Assembly: GCA_001567485.1 (NCBI GenBank)
Contig: JZRA01000050.1
Span: forward strand, 40,742 to 104,741
Length of the DNA: 64,000 nt
Direction of reading: 5' to 3'
From: Chloroflexi bacterium OLB13
Lineage (GTDB): Bacteria; Chloroflexota; Anaerolineae; Aggregatilineales; Phototrophicaceae
Part shown: one piece after another, positions 38,370 through 47,258 of the stretch
How positions within the stretch are numbered: position 1 is the stretch's first letter
Layout: the number at the start of each line of letters is the position of its first letter
Notes under the pieces: model-generated
The model's input: only the letters and a program-made list of their open reading frames with translations
Database searches by the model: none
Told to the model about the DNA's origin: nothing
Translations under genes and position numbers: made by a program

Positions 38370-39683
38370 ATGAAAGCTGCCATTGTCGGCGGGGGTCTGA
38401 TGGGAGTGACCCTCGCCTATCACCTTGCCCGTGCGGGCCACGCCGTCAACATCTACGAGCGATCCCCGAACATCGGCGGCTTGGCGACGTACCTCGATTA
38501 TCACGGTGTGCGCGTCGATCGCTTTTACCACACAATCCTCAGCAGCGACATGACGATGCAAACGCTGATCCGCGAGACCGGCGTCGAGGATCGGCTGCGT
38601 TTTACCGAGACTAAGCAGGGGTTCTACGACAGCGGGAACCTTTACCCGTTCAACACGCCCAAAGACTTCATGACGTTCCCGCCGCTGAACCTGTTTCAGC
38701 GGTTCCGTTTGGCGCTGCAAGTCATCTACGCCCAGTTCGAGCGCGACGCTGCCAAGATGGACACCATCCCTGTCGAGCAGTGGCTGTCACGGGTCAGCGG
38801 GCGCGGCGTGGTCGAGAAGGTGTGGCGTCCACTGCTGCGCGCCAAGTTCGACGCCGAGGCTGTCGATGTGCCGGCGACGTATATCTGGTCACGTCTGCGC
38901 CGCATGATGTCGACTCGGCAGGGCGTCACGTCGAAGGAGATGATGTGCTACCTGATCGGCGGCTATTTCACGTTGATCGAGGCGCTGGCGAAGCACTGCG
39001 CGGACATGGGCGTGGCGCTGTCGACCAACACGCCGGTCGAGCGCGTCAACATCGAGAATGGGCGCGCGGTCGGCGTGCGTGTCGGTGGAGAGGACATCGC
39101 GGCGGATATCGTGATCGCCACCGTGCCGTCGCCCTACATCGCCGAGCTGATCCCCGGCGGGCCGCAGGATTACCGCGACCTGCTCGCCAAGCAGCAGTAC
39201 TTGGGCGTCATGTGCCCGCTGATGATCCTCAACAAGCCGCTGACGCCATACTATGTGTTGAACATCACCGACCCGCGAATTCCGTTCACGGCGGTGGTTG
39301 AGACGACCAACCTGATCGCGCCGGAGCATGTCGGCGGACATCACCTGATCTACCTGCCTAAGTATCTGTCGCCGAACAGCGAGATCGCCACATGGCCGGA
39401 TGAGCGCGTTCGTGAGGAGTGGATGCGCTACTTCAAGCAGATGTTCCCCGACTTTGACGAGTCGAGCGTGGTCGAATTTCTTGTGCAGCGCGCGCGTTAT
39501 GTCGAGCCGCTGCGGCCGATGGGCACGACGAACGAAATCCCGCAGATTCAAAGCCCGATTCCGGGGATGTTCGTCGCCAATACGGTCATGCTGTATCCCG
39601 ACTTGAGCAACGGCGAGGCCGTGACCAGCCTCGTAAAGCGCGTGATCGCTGTTGTGCTTGGGCAGGGTGGGCCAAGCGCCTAA
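38370..39683 (+). CDS. FAD-dependent oxidoreductase (amine-oxidase/phytoene-desaturase-like, UDP-galactopyranose mutase neighbourhood)
   Basis: A 437-residue flavoprotein. The N-terminal dinucleotide fold is AIVGGGLMGVTLAYHLARAG (residues 3-22), followed by the flavin clamp YERSPNIGG. The FAD-anchoring C-terminal strand holds GMFVANTVMLYPDLSNGEA, where the flavin pyrophosphate binds. Related proteins are found adjacent to GT2/SMR/GT39 sets in bacteria and are annotated only as protoporphyrinogen-oxidase-like; substrates are unknown. The start ATG has GGTC upstream 8 bases, and the gene is 15 bp from the SMR gene. Confidence 0.75.
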   Translation: MKAAIVGGGLMGVTLAYHLARAGHAVNIYERSPNIGGLATYLDYHGVRVDRFYHTILSSDMTMQTLIRETGVEDRLRFTETKQGFYDSGNLYPFNTPKDFMTFPPLNLFQRFRLALQVIYAQFERDAAKMDTIPVEQWLSRVSGRGVVEKVWRPLLRAKFDAEAVDVPATYIWSRLRRMMSTRQGVTSKEMMCYLIGGYFTLIEALAKHCADMGVALSTNTPVERVNIENGRAVGVRVGGEDIAADIVIATVPSPYIAELIPGGPQDYRDLLAKQQYLGVMCPLMILNKPLTPYYVLNITDPRIPFTAVVETTNLIAPEHVGGHHLIYLPKYLSPNSEIATWPDERVREEWMRYFKQMFPDFDESSVVEFLVQRARYVEPLRPMGTTNEIPQIQSPIPGMFVANTVMLYPDLSNGEAVTSLVKRVIAVVLGQGGPSA

Positions 39684-39712
39684 TAAGTCACCGGACACCG
39701 GAGGGGGCGTAG

Positions 39713-41263
39713 GTGATTGACAGACTGGTTGACTATGTGGTGAGTGATGCGCCGCGTACGCGCGATTTTCGCCTAGCGGCGCTCGCGCTGGCCGTGCTCA
39801 CGGTGTTCTTGTTCACGTTCCGACAGCCGGTGTATCCGGGGCCGGATTTCGACGAGGGCGCTTATGTGAACGTCGCCAAGACGTTCGCCGAGGATGGCAT
39901 CTACGCCGAGAAGAACCTCGACGGCTATAACTTCCTGGGGCCGGTCATCAGCACCGGGCCGACGGTCATCCTGCCGATTGCGCTGCTGTTCAAGTTTGTC
40001 GATCCGTCGATCCCAGCGGCGCGGCTGACTATCGCCGCCTACGGCCTGCTGATGATGGCGAGCCTCGCCATCCTATGCCTGCGACTGATGCGCCCGCAAG
40101 CGGTTCTGCTGGCGGTGCTGCTCGTGCTGTTTGGCTGGGGCAATCAGATGCCGTACATGTTCCGGTTGGTGATCGGCGAAGGGCCGGGGCTGGCGCTGTT
40201 GTTCACCGGGCTTGTGCTTTGGCTCACCGAGCGTCCGGGGCCGATCCGGTTAGTGCTGACCGGGGTGCTGTTCGGATTGGTGACGATCACGAAGGTTCAG
40301 TACGCATTCTTCGTCCTTCCCGCGCTGCTCCTGATGTGGATCGCCAATATGCTGTGGTATCGCCAGCGGCGGTGGGATTACTTTGTGATACCCGGAATCG
40401 TCTCTGGCGTGATCTTCTTCGGTTGGACATATTTTACGTACTTTCTCAACGGCGTCGGGATTCGTGATCCGGCGGCGGACATGAGCACCGTGCAAGCTGC
40501 CGCCGGAAGCGCGTACTTCGTCCTCGACGTGACCAACAAGGTGCAGAATGTCTACAACTTGGTCAACGGGACGATCCACGGCGGTCTGTTTATCCCGGCG
40601 GCGCTGTACGGGCTTTGGCGTTCACGCCGCCGCACCGGGGACGGGCTGATCTGGGGCATTCTGACGGCGATGCTGCTGCTGAGCAGCGGGTTCTACATCT
40701 TGTCGATTGGCTGGGTGCGGCTGTCCATCGCGACGAAGATCATGGCGGCGCTGTTCGTGGCCGCGTTCGTGTTCGACGCGTTCAAGGCTGTGGTTCAAGC
40801 GACCCGCAGCACCACATCGCGCGATTCGGACATGACCCCGCGCTGGATTGCCCTTATGCTCGTCGCTGGCTGGCTAATCTTCACGGTTGTGCTGCCGAGT
40901 TTCCGCGCGATCTACTACGTCGTGCGGCTCGGCGATGCGAGCGCCTATATGGTCGGAGCATACCTCACCGAGAATGCGCTGCCGGAGACGATTGTCGAGT
41001 CTTGGGAAAAGGAACTCTCGCTCATCAGCGATCACGTGTACCACTTCCCGCCGCAGCTTGTCGAAGCGCAGGTGAACGCCTACGAGCACCGTTTGAGCGA
41101 CACACCCGCCGGTGAATTGTACGATTTCCGCGATTTTGTCGATCCGGCGTATGTGGTGATCGGCCCGCTGGGGCGTAAGGGTGAGCTGTACTCGGCGGAA
41201 AAGCTGGCCGACTTCGCGCTGGTGGAAACCTTCGGGCCGTATGAAATCTACGCCCGCCGCTGA
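39713..41263 (+). CDS. GT39/ArnT-like membrane glycosyltransferase
   Basis: The start is GTG 39713 with GGAGGG upstream; the protein has 516 residues. About twelve membrane helices are present. The first outside loop carries FDEGAYVNVAKTFAEDG, the acidic motif that coordinates the lipid-linked donor in GT-C enzymes. The C-terminal 110 residues form a soluble domain. It most likely transfers the sugar flipped by the SMR protein to an outer-face acceptor. It ends the GT2-SMR-FAD-GT39 set. Confidence 0.8.
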   Translation: MIDRLVDYVVSDAPRTRDFRLAALALAVLTVFLFTFRQPVYPGPDFDEGAYVNVAKTFAEDGIYAEKNLDGYNFLGPVISTGPTVILPIALLFKFVDPSIPAARLTIAAYGLLMMASLAILCLRLMRPQAVLLAVLLVLFGWGNQMPYMFRLVIGEGPGLALLFTGLVLWLTERPGPIRLVLTGVLFGLVTITKVQYAFFVLPALLLMWIANMLWYRQRRWDYFVIPGIVSGVIFFGWTYFTYFLNGVGIRDPAADMSTVQAAAGSAYFVLDVTNKVQNVYNLVNGTIHGGLFIPAALYGLWRSRRRTGDGLIWGILTAMLLLSSGFYILSIGWVRLSIATKIMAALFVAAFVFDAFKAVVQATRSTTSRDSDMTPRWIALMLVAGWLIFTVVLPSFRAIYYVVRLGDASAYMVGAYLTENALPETIVESWEKELSLISDHVYHFPPQLVEAQVNAYEHRLSDTPAGELYDFRDFVDPAYVVIGPLGRKGELYSAEKLADFALVETFGPYEIYARR

Positions 41264-41317
41264 TCGCAGTGACACAGCCCGCGTGATCGTCGTGACTCGG
41301 GGCCGGCTGATGAGAGT

Positions 41318-41350
41318 CATCCTACGGTCTCCATACTGTATCGTAGGATG
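41318..41350 (+). terminator. Hairpin after the GT39-like gene
   Basis: A perfect 9-bp stem (CATCCTACG with CGTAGGATG) and a 15-nt loop, 55 bp after the stop at 41263. No U-run follows, so termination would be weak or Rho-assisted. Confidence 0.45.
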
Positions 41351-41412
41351 CGTGCGCCTCGATTCGGAAGTCCTGCTACACTATGAAACTAGGACTTAAG
41401 AGGGAACGTCTC

Positions 41413-44130
41413 ATGGAATTCCACGAGAAGCAGGATGCGGCAGTATCCGGGGCCGCCGCCCACACCTGTGACTCGCACGCCGGCCCAAGCCGCCGCGAAG
41501 CCCTACAGATCGGGCTTGCACTCGCTGCGGGATGGATGCTGCCGCTGCGGATCAACGTCGTTCAGCAGGGCGCTCAGAAACGCATTTATATCGCCGCGGA
41601 TGACCATACCGACTACTTCTGGTCGGCCGATGATGCGACCTACCGGCAGGCATTCATCGAGATGCTGGACTATTACCTCGACCTCGCCGATTCAACCGCC
41701 GCGAACCCATCCGATTATCAAAGCCGATTCAACTGCGACGGGACGTTGTGGATTTGGGAATATGAGCGCAACAAGTCTGCGCAGGCGTTCACGCGGCTGA
41801 TCGACCGGATCAAAGACGGTCACATCAGCGTGCCGATGAATGCGCTGGTAGTGTGCTTGGGCGGCGCGCCGGCTGAAGCAGTGCTGCGCGGTATGTATTA
41901 CGCCGGCAAGCTCGAACGCGCGCACAACTTCCGCTTCTCGATGGCGATTGCGATGGAAAACCAAACGCTGTCGTTGGGGCTGATCTCGCTGTGGGCTGGC
42001 GCCGGGGCCAAGTATAGTTGGAAGGGGATCTGCCAGTGCGACACGCTGGTTGGCGCGTTTAACCGCCCGCGTGAAATCTACTGGGCGCAGGGGCTGGACG
42101 GCCGCAGCATCCTGATGAAGTGGAATTCGATGATGAACGGCAACATGAGCATCGGCGGATATGCCGAGGCACGTAATCCGTCCGCAATCGTCGACTTCGT
42201 GGATGGCGATTTGAATTTCCGTGCGCGCTACCCGTATGACGTCATCGGCGCATTCGGGCATGGCTGGGACGACCTCAAGACATTGACCGATGAGTTCGTC
42301 ACCGCCGCCCAGAACCAGTCCAACGGGTCGCGGCGGGTGATCGTCTCGAACGAACATGACTTCTTCGTGGACTTCGAGGCGACGTATGGCACGCAAATCG
42401 AGACCACGGCGCTCAGTTTTGGCAACGACTGGGATTTGTTCTGCGCGGCGTTGGCCGAAGAGTCCGCCGCGGTGAAGCGGGCTGTCGAACTGCTGCGCTC
42501 ATCGGAGGCGCTGGCCTCGCTCGTGACGTTCTATCAACCGTTGTTCATGTCGGGTTGGGAATCGCTGCGCGATTCGGCGTGGATGGCCCTCGGCCTGTAC
42601 TGGGAGCACAACTTCGGCCAAGCAGGCGTGTGGAGTGTATTCGGTCAGCAGCGCGTGGCGTGGCAGAAGGCGCAGCGCAAAGCCGTCAAGAAGTACAGCA
42701 AGAAGCTGCTCAAGAGCGCGGTGGCGGCGCTCGGCGGGATGATCAAAGCGAAGGCCAACAAGACACGCTTCTTCGTGTTCAACCCGCTGCACTGGACGCG
42801 CTCGGATTACGCCGATTTCAAGTACACCGGCAGTGAGGCGGTTTACGTTCGCGATCGCACGGACAAGAGCACTGTTCCACACCAGTTCGTGACGATCAAG
42901 GGCCAGCGTTATCTCCGCATCTTCGCCGAGAACGTGCCGGCGGTGGGTTACAAGGTCTATGAGATTCGCGTAGGCACGGGCGAATCGTTCAGCGACGCTG
43001 CTACGGTGTCCGGTAATGTGCTGGAGAACGGCAAATATCGCCTCACCGTCGCGCCGAACGGGGCGATCACCAGTTGGATCGACAAGACGCGCGGAAACGC
43101 GGAGATGGCGCGTGATGCCGGTGGGCGGTTCATCAACGACCTCGGCAGCGGCGGCGGGACGATCTCCGTCGAGAGCGCCGGCCCGGTCACGGTTACGCTG
43201 CTGGTGACGTCGAGCGGCCCGGTTGCGCACACGTCGCGTATCACGCTGATTCGCAACTCCGAGCGAATCGAGATCGACAACAACATCTCGCAGGCGTTCG
43301 ATGACAAACAGACGTGGCGTTTCAGCTTCAACCTCGATAGTCCGGACATCTGGCATGAGGAGGTCGGCGCGATCCTGCACGCAGGCTTGACCAGCGCCGG
43401 CGGTCATTACTCGACGCAGAACGCCCGCTATGATTGGTTGACGCTTAATCACTTCGTGCATGTGCAGGGTGGGGCAGGCGTCGGCGTGACGCTGTCGAAC
43501 TGGGAAGCGTACTTCATGCGATTGGGCGCCAGCACGGACAGCGAGCTAGATGTCACCAAGGCGCGGCTTGACGTGCTCGCCGGCGGCCGCGTCGGTGGTG
43601 ACGGGACGCACGGAATCCCGAATCAAGGGGGCTATACCAAGCTTCAGCAGCGGTTTGCGCTCACTGCGACCGACGGCTACTCCGCCGCTGAGAGCATGCG
43701 CTTTGCGTTAGGACATCAGAATCCGTTCGTGACCGGCGCCATCACCGGAAGCGAATCCGTCTTGTCGTCCAAGCAGTTTTCGTTGGTATCGCTCAGTGAC
43801 CCGGACGTGATGTTATGGGCGCTCAAACCGGCTGACGATGGCGGTGGGGTGGTGGCGCGGTTGTGGAACGTAACGGACTCGGCGCGCGGCGTGCAGCTTG
43901 CGTTCACCGATCATCCGATCATCGATGCGCAGACCGTGACGCATATCGAAACGCCGACCGGCGGGGCGGCGATCGCCGCAGGCGCGCTGTCCGCCACGGT
44001 CGGGGCGCACGCGATGGAGTCCTACCTGCTGGCGGATGCCCAAAGCGCGGCTGCCGCGCCGCTGTTGGGGCTGCCTGAACTGCCGGTGCCACCGATGCCA
44101 GACGCAAAAACGGATTCGTTCAACGTATAA
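41413..44130 (+). CDS. GH38-like alpha-mannosidase, Tat-exported
   Basis: The start at 41413 is preferred because AGAGGGA lies upstream; ATG 41383 is an in-frame alternative. The N-terminus has a twin-arginine motif (SRREAL, about residue 26-31) followed by a hydrophobic segment, so export through Tat is likely. The mature protein of about 870 residues opens with IYIAADDHTDYFW, which corresponds to the HxD metal-binding strand of family 38. Central helices and a C-terminal beta-sandwich (GH38 C-domain with FFVFNPLHWTRSDY) follow the family's order. It probably trims alpha-mannosides on or near the cell surface. Substrate specificity and the catalytic nucleophile cannot be assigned with certainty. 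Confidence 0.7.
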   Translation: MEFHEKQDAAVSGAAAHTCDSHAGPSRREALQIGLALAAGWMLPLRINVVQQGAQKRIYIAADDHTDYFWSADDATYRQAFIEMLDYYLDLADSTAANPSDYQSRFNCDGTLWIWEYERNKSAQAFTRLIDRIKDGHISVPMNALVVCLGGAPAEAVLRGMYYAGKLERAHNFRFSMAIAMENQTLSLGLISLWAGAGAKYSWKGICQCDTLVGAFNRPREIYWAQGLDGRSILMKWNSMMNGNMSIGGYAEARNPSAIVDFVDGDLNFRARYPYDVIGAFGHGWDDLKTLTDEFVTAAQNQSNGSRRVIVSNEHDFFVDFEATYGTQIETTALSFGNDWDLFCAALAEESAAVKRAVELLRSSEALASLVTFYQPLFMSGWESLRDSAWMALGLYWEHNFGQAGVWSVFGQQRVAWQKAQRKAVKKYSKKLLKSAVAALGGMIKAKANKTRFFVFNPLHWTRSDYADFKYTGSEAVYVRDRTDKSTVPHQFVTIKGQRYLRIFAENVPAVGYKVYEIRVGTGESFSDAATVSGNVLENGKYRLTVAPNGAITSWIDKTRGNAEMARDAGGRFINDLGSGGGTISVESAGPVTVTLLVTSSGPVAHTSRITLIRNSERIEIDNNISQAFDDKQTWRFSFNLDSPDIWHEEVGAILHAGLTSAGGHYSTQNARYDWLTLNHFVHVQGGAGVGVTLSNWEAYFMRLGASTDSELDVTKARLDVLAGGRVGGDGTHGIPNQGGYTKLQQRFALTATDGYSAAESMRFALGHQNPFVTGAITGSESVLSSKQFSLVSLSDPDVMLWALKPADDGGGVVARLWNVTDSARGVQLAFTDHPIIDAQTVTHIETPTGGAAIAAGALSATVGAHAMESYLLADAQSAAAAPLLGLPELPVPPMPDAKTDSFNV

Positions 44131-44139
44131 GAGGGTGCC

Positions 44140-44583
44140 ATGCGAACTGTCCCGGTCAACTCAGCTGACAGCCACGCGGAGGATAAGCGCAAACAGCGGG
44201 CGGCGAACGTCAGCGCCATCGGGATGATCCTGCTGAGCGTGTTTCTCTCGGCGGGCGGACAGCTGCTGTTCAAGGCGGCGATGAACGATTTTGGCGTCTT
44301 GGAGCTTTCGCTTCCGGCGTTGTTCCGCCTGCTCAGCAATCCGCTGCTGCTGCTGGGGCTGGTGGTGTTCTTCGTCAGCGCGGTTTTGTGGTTGGTGGCG
44401 CTGCTGCGCGCCGATCTGAGCTTTGCGGTGCCGTTTCTGAGCGTTGCCTACATCCTTGTGCTGCTGGGCAGTGTCGTATTGTTTCACGAGAATATCTCGC
44501 TGCTTCGGCTGAGTGGATTTGCGGTCATCATCTTTGGCCTGTTCGTCATCGCCCGCGGGGAGCAGCGTAAGTCCCGCGCCTGA
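44140..44583 (+). CDS. SMR/EamA-type four-helix membrane protein
   Basis: A 147-residue protein with about 25 polar N-terminal residues and then four membrane helices (from GMILLSVFLSAGGQLLF). It resembles the SMR protein at 37992-38354 in length, in the LSFAVPFLSVAYILVLL block and in the short charged tail. GAGGGTG lies upstream of the ATG, 9 bp after the mannosidase stop, so both are probably cotranscribed. A lipid-linked-sugar flippase is the favoured role; drug export is an alternative. Confidence 0.75.
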   Translation: MRTVPVNSADSHAEDKRKQRAANVSAIGMILLSVFLSAGGQLLFKAAMNDFGVLELSLPALFRLLSNPLLLLGLVVFFVSAVLWLVALLRADLSFAVPFLSVAYILVLLGSVVLFHENISLLRLSGFAVIIFGLFVIARGEQRKSRA

Positions 44584-44746
44584 GACACTGGAGCCGGTGG
44601 GTTATCGCGCCCGGCTTGGTCAGTCGGTGTGCTTTCTGTGTCTCGTGCCGCTTGCACTACTAACTCGATCTCTATGCCTGTTGAGGAATTTGACGGTCGG
44701 GCTAATCGCCTCGATTGAGACGCGCTGCTTCGCATGAGAATTAGAC

Positions 44747-44836
44747 TGCAAACTGGCCCGGAAACTTGGTCTGTAAAGGTGTTCTTGAAACGCGCTTGTG
44801 AGATATAATTTACCTATATTGAAAGTGCAAACTGGC
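44747..44836 (+). promoter_or_regulatory. nrfHA promoter zone with an 11-bp direct repeat
   Basis: TGCAAACTGGC occurs at 44747-44757 and again at 44826-44836, flanking a perfect TATAAT at 44804-44809. A TTGAAA at 44785-44790 is a possible -35, although its spacing of 13 bp is short. The repeats are candidate operator sites for nrfH, which starts at 44860. Confidence 0.4.
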
Positions 44837-44859
44837 ATGCGTGAGGCGGGTTACGTACC

Positions 44860-45327
44860 ATGGCTAAACCCTTATTTCGCCGGCCTACACTCTTGTTCGT
44901 TCTAGCGGGTTTGTTCTGCATTGTCTTGGGCATGGGGTTGTTTACCTTCGTGTACGCGAAGGGGTACTCGTACCTTTCTGACGACCCGGCCGCGTGTAAC
45001 AACTGTCATGTGATGCGAGGGCAGTACGACGCGTGGCAGCACTCGGTTCACTCGCGTGTCGCGGGCTGCAACGACTGTCACACGCCGCACGACTCGGTGA
45101 TTAGCAAATATCTCGTCAAGGCCATCAACGGCTGGAATCACAGCGTTGCGTTCACGTTTCAAACCTACGGTGAGGTGCTGCACATCCGCGATTTCAATGC
45201 AGATGTCGTGCAGGGGAACTGCCTCAGCTGTCATGCGAACGTCGTAAGCGCCATAGCACCGTATCACGACGACGCACCCGACTGTGTAAGCTGTCATGCA
45301 GGAATCGGCCATCGGACCCGGAAGTAA
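44860..45327 (+). CDS. nrfH: Cytochrome c nitrite reductase small subunit NrfH (tetraheme quinol oxidase)
   Basis: A 155-residue membrane-anchored tetraheme protein. One N-terminal helix (about 10-33) anchors it. Four heme sites are CNNCH (46-50), CNDCH (70-74), CLSCH (121-125) and CVSCH (142-146). CNNCHVM retains the nearby Met that ligates heme 1 in NrfH. The protein would oxidise menaquinol and pass electrons to NrfA. The next gene begins 19 bp after its stop, giving a two-gene nrfHA unit. Confidence 0.9.
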   Translation: MAKPLFRRPTLLFVLAGLFCIVLGMGLFTFVYAKGYSYLSDDPAACNNCHVMRGQYDAWQHSVHSRVAGCNDCHTPHDSVISKYLVKAINGWNHSVAFTFQTYGEVLHIRDFNADVVQGNCLSCHANVVSAIAPYHDDAPDCVSCHAGIGHRTRK

Positions 45328-45346
45328 TCGCAGGGAGAGATATGCG

Positions 45347-46654
45347 ATGAGAAAGATCTTCTACGGGGTGTTGCTAGTCGGTTTAATCTTGGTTGGGGTT
45401 GGCATCGGCGCGCTGCTGGCAAGTGTGGCGACACGGCAAACCGAAGCCGCGCAGTATCCGCTGCAAGTCGTCGAGATCGGTGAAGACGAAATCGATCCAT
45501 CGGTGTGGGGCCTGAACTTCCCCATGCACTACGATCGGTTCTCGATGACGTCGATCAACTACGGAGAGACCCCCTACGGCGGTGCTGAGCCGTACAGCAA
45601 GCTTGAGCGCTATCCGGCGATGATCCGGTTGTGGGCGGGTTATGCGTTCAGTAAAGACCACAACGAAGAGCGCGGACATTTCTACGCGCAGGTGGATCAA
45701 GCGAATACGGAGCGTGTCAAGATTGTGAGCCAGCCCGGCGCGTGCATCAACTGCCATGCCGGCGAAACTCCTCAGTTGATCGAATCGATGGGCTGGGAGC
45801 AGTTCAACGCCACGCCGTATAACGACTTGGTCGACCAACTGCACACGGGTTCCACCTGCGCTGACTGTCACGATCCCAATACGATGGCCCTGCGACTCAC
45901 GCGGCCCGGCCTGATCAACGCACTGGAGCAGCAGGGTATCGATTGGACGAAAGCTAGCCGTCAGGAGATGCGGTCGTACGTCTGCTCGCAATGTCATGTC
46001 GAGTACTACTTCGCCGGCGACAACAAGGTGCTAACGTTCCCGTGGGCAAAGGGTATGAACATCGACGACATCGGCGAGTACTACGACGAGATCGGTTTTC
46101 GCGATTGGGTGCATGCCGAGACCGGCGCGCCGATGATCAAGATTCAGCATCCGGAGACCGAACTGTACAGCACCGGCCTCCATGCCAGCTCGGATGTGGC
46201 GTGCGCAGACTGTCACATGCCATACATCCGCTCCGGTGGTATCAAGATCAGCGATCACTGGTTGCGCAGCCCGCTGACCAATGTAAGCGCGGCATGCCAG
46301 ACGTGCCACAATCTCCCGGAAGAGCAGCTTGAAGCGCGAATTACGACGATCCAAGATCGCACCGCCGAGCTGCTTCGTTCCAGCGAAGAGGCACTGCTCG
46401 AAGCCATCGACACGATCGTCGCCGCGAAGGAAGCGGGCGCGACCGATGAAGACTTGGCCGAAGCATATCAATTCCACCGCGCTTCACAGATGCGATGGGA
46501 CTTTATCTCATCGGAGAACAGCACAGGCTTCCACAGCCCGCAGGAAGCGGCCCGCGTCCTCGCGAATTCAATCGACTTGGCGCATCGCGCGAAGTTTAGC
46601 GCGGCGATGGTGCTCAACAGCTTGAGCGGACAGAACGTCAACTTCACGCCGTAG
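45347..46654 (+). CDS. nrfA: Cytochrome c nitrite reductase catalytic subunit NrfA with CXXCH at heme 1
   Basis: The start at 45347 (GGGAGAG upstream) gives 435 residues with an N-terminal helix. Five heme motifs are visible: CINCH (133-137), CADCH (171-175), CSQCH (213-217), CADCH (286-290) and CQTCH (317-321). In most NrfA proteins the active-site heme is bound by CXXCK; here it is CXXCH. Catalytic residues appear conserved: Arg109 in EERGH, Tyr220 or Tyr221 after CSQCHVE, and His268 in QHPE. It reduces nitrite to ammonium with six electrons. A downstream terminator closes the unit. Confidence 0.9.
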   Translation: MRKIFYGVLLVGLILVGVGIGALLASVATRQTEAAQYPLQVVEIGEDEIDPSVWGLNFPMHYDRFSMTSINYGETPYGGAEPYSKLERYPAMIRLWAGYAFSKDHNEERGHFYAQVDQANTERVKIVSQPGACINCHAGETPQLIESMGWEQFNATPYNDLVDQLHTGSTCADCHDPNTMALRLTRPGLINALEQQGIDWTKASRQEMRSYVCSQCHVEYYFAGDNKVLTFPWAKGMNIDDIGEYYDEIGFRDWVHAETGAPMIKIQHPETELYSTGLHASSDVACADCHMPYIRSGGIKISDHWLRSPLTNVSAACQTCHNLPEEQLEARITTIQDRTAELLRSSEEALLEAIDTIVAAKEAGATDEDLAEAYQFHRASQMRWDFISSENSTGFHSPQEAARVLANSIDLAHRAKFSAAMVLNSLSGQNVNFTP

Positions 46655-46679
46655 GGCGCGCACTATCCGGCTCGACACA

Positions 46680-46709
46680 ACGCGGGGCGGCATTAGGTCT
46701 GCCCCGCGT
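46680..46709 (+). terminator. Intrinsic terminator of nrfHA
   Basis: A 9-bp stem (ACGCGGGGC with GCCCCGCGT) with a 12-nt loop lies 25 bp after nrfA. The following T content is moderate (CTTC). Confidence 0.65.
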
Positions 46710-46768
46710 CTTCATGAAGCCGGCATTGTATACTGGATCGCATTATCGGATTCAGGTAGAAGCGACCG

Positions 46769-47245
46769 ATGACTGCCGATCAACACGTTCGAGAGCAGTT
46801 GACTCACTTGCTCACGCTGCGCCAAGCCCACATGACATTTGAAGACGCCGTCAACAAGTTTCCACAGACGGCTTACAACCTGCGGCCGACCGCCGTGCAA
46901 TACAGTTTCTGGCACCTGCTGGAACATCTGCGAATCTGTCAGTGGGACATCCTTGACTATATTCGCAACCCGGATTACAAGGAACTCAAGTTTCCTGATG
47001 AGTTGTGGCCTGCGTATGACGCAGAAGCCACGGCGGACGACTGGAACCGAACCATCACGATGTTCCAGTCTGACCGCGACGAACTGGTACGCATTGTGAA
47101 CGATCCAGCGACCGACCTGTACGCGCAGATCCCGCACGGGCATCCGGGGCATACGGTGCTGCGCGAAATCCTCGTCGTCGCTGATCATAACGCGTATCAC
47201 ATTGGCGAATTCGGTGTCCTGCGGCAAGTGGCCGGAATGTGGTAA
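46769..47245 (+). CDS. DinB-family four-helix protein
   Basis: A 158-residue protein with the DinB/YfiT-type pattern: HLLEHLRICQWD carries the first metal-binding His, and VVADHNAYHIGEF carries the other two in HNAYH. Members are nickel- or zinc-binding proteins, often thiol transferases or of unknown role. It starts 114 bp after nrfA and is followed closely by the YwiC-like gene. Confidence 0.8.
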   Translation: MTADQHVREQLTHLLTLRQAHMTFEDAVNKFPQTAYNLRPTAVQYSFWHLLEHLRICQWDILDYIRNPDYKELKFPDELWPAYDAEATADDWNRTITMFQSDRDELVRIVNDPATDLYAQIPHGHPGHTVLREILVVADHNAYHIGEFGVLRQVAGMW

Positions 47246-47258
47246 AGGTCTTGTATCC

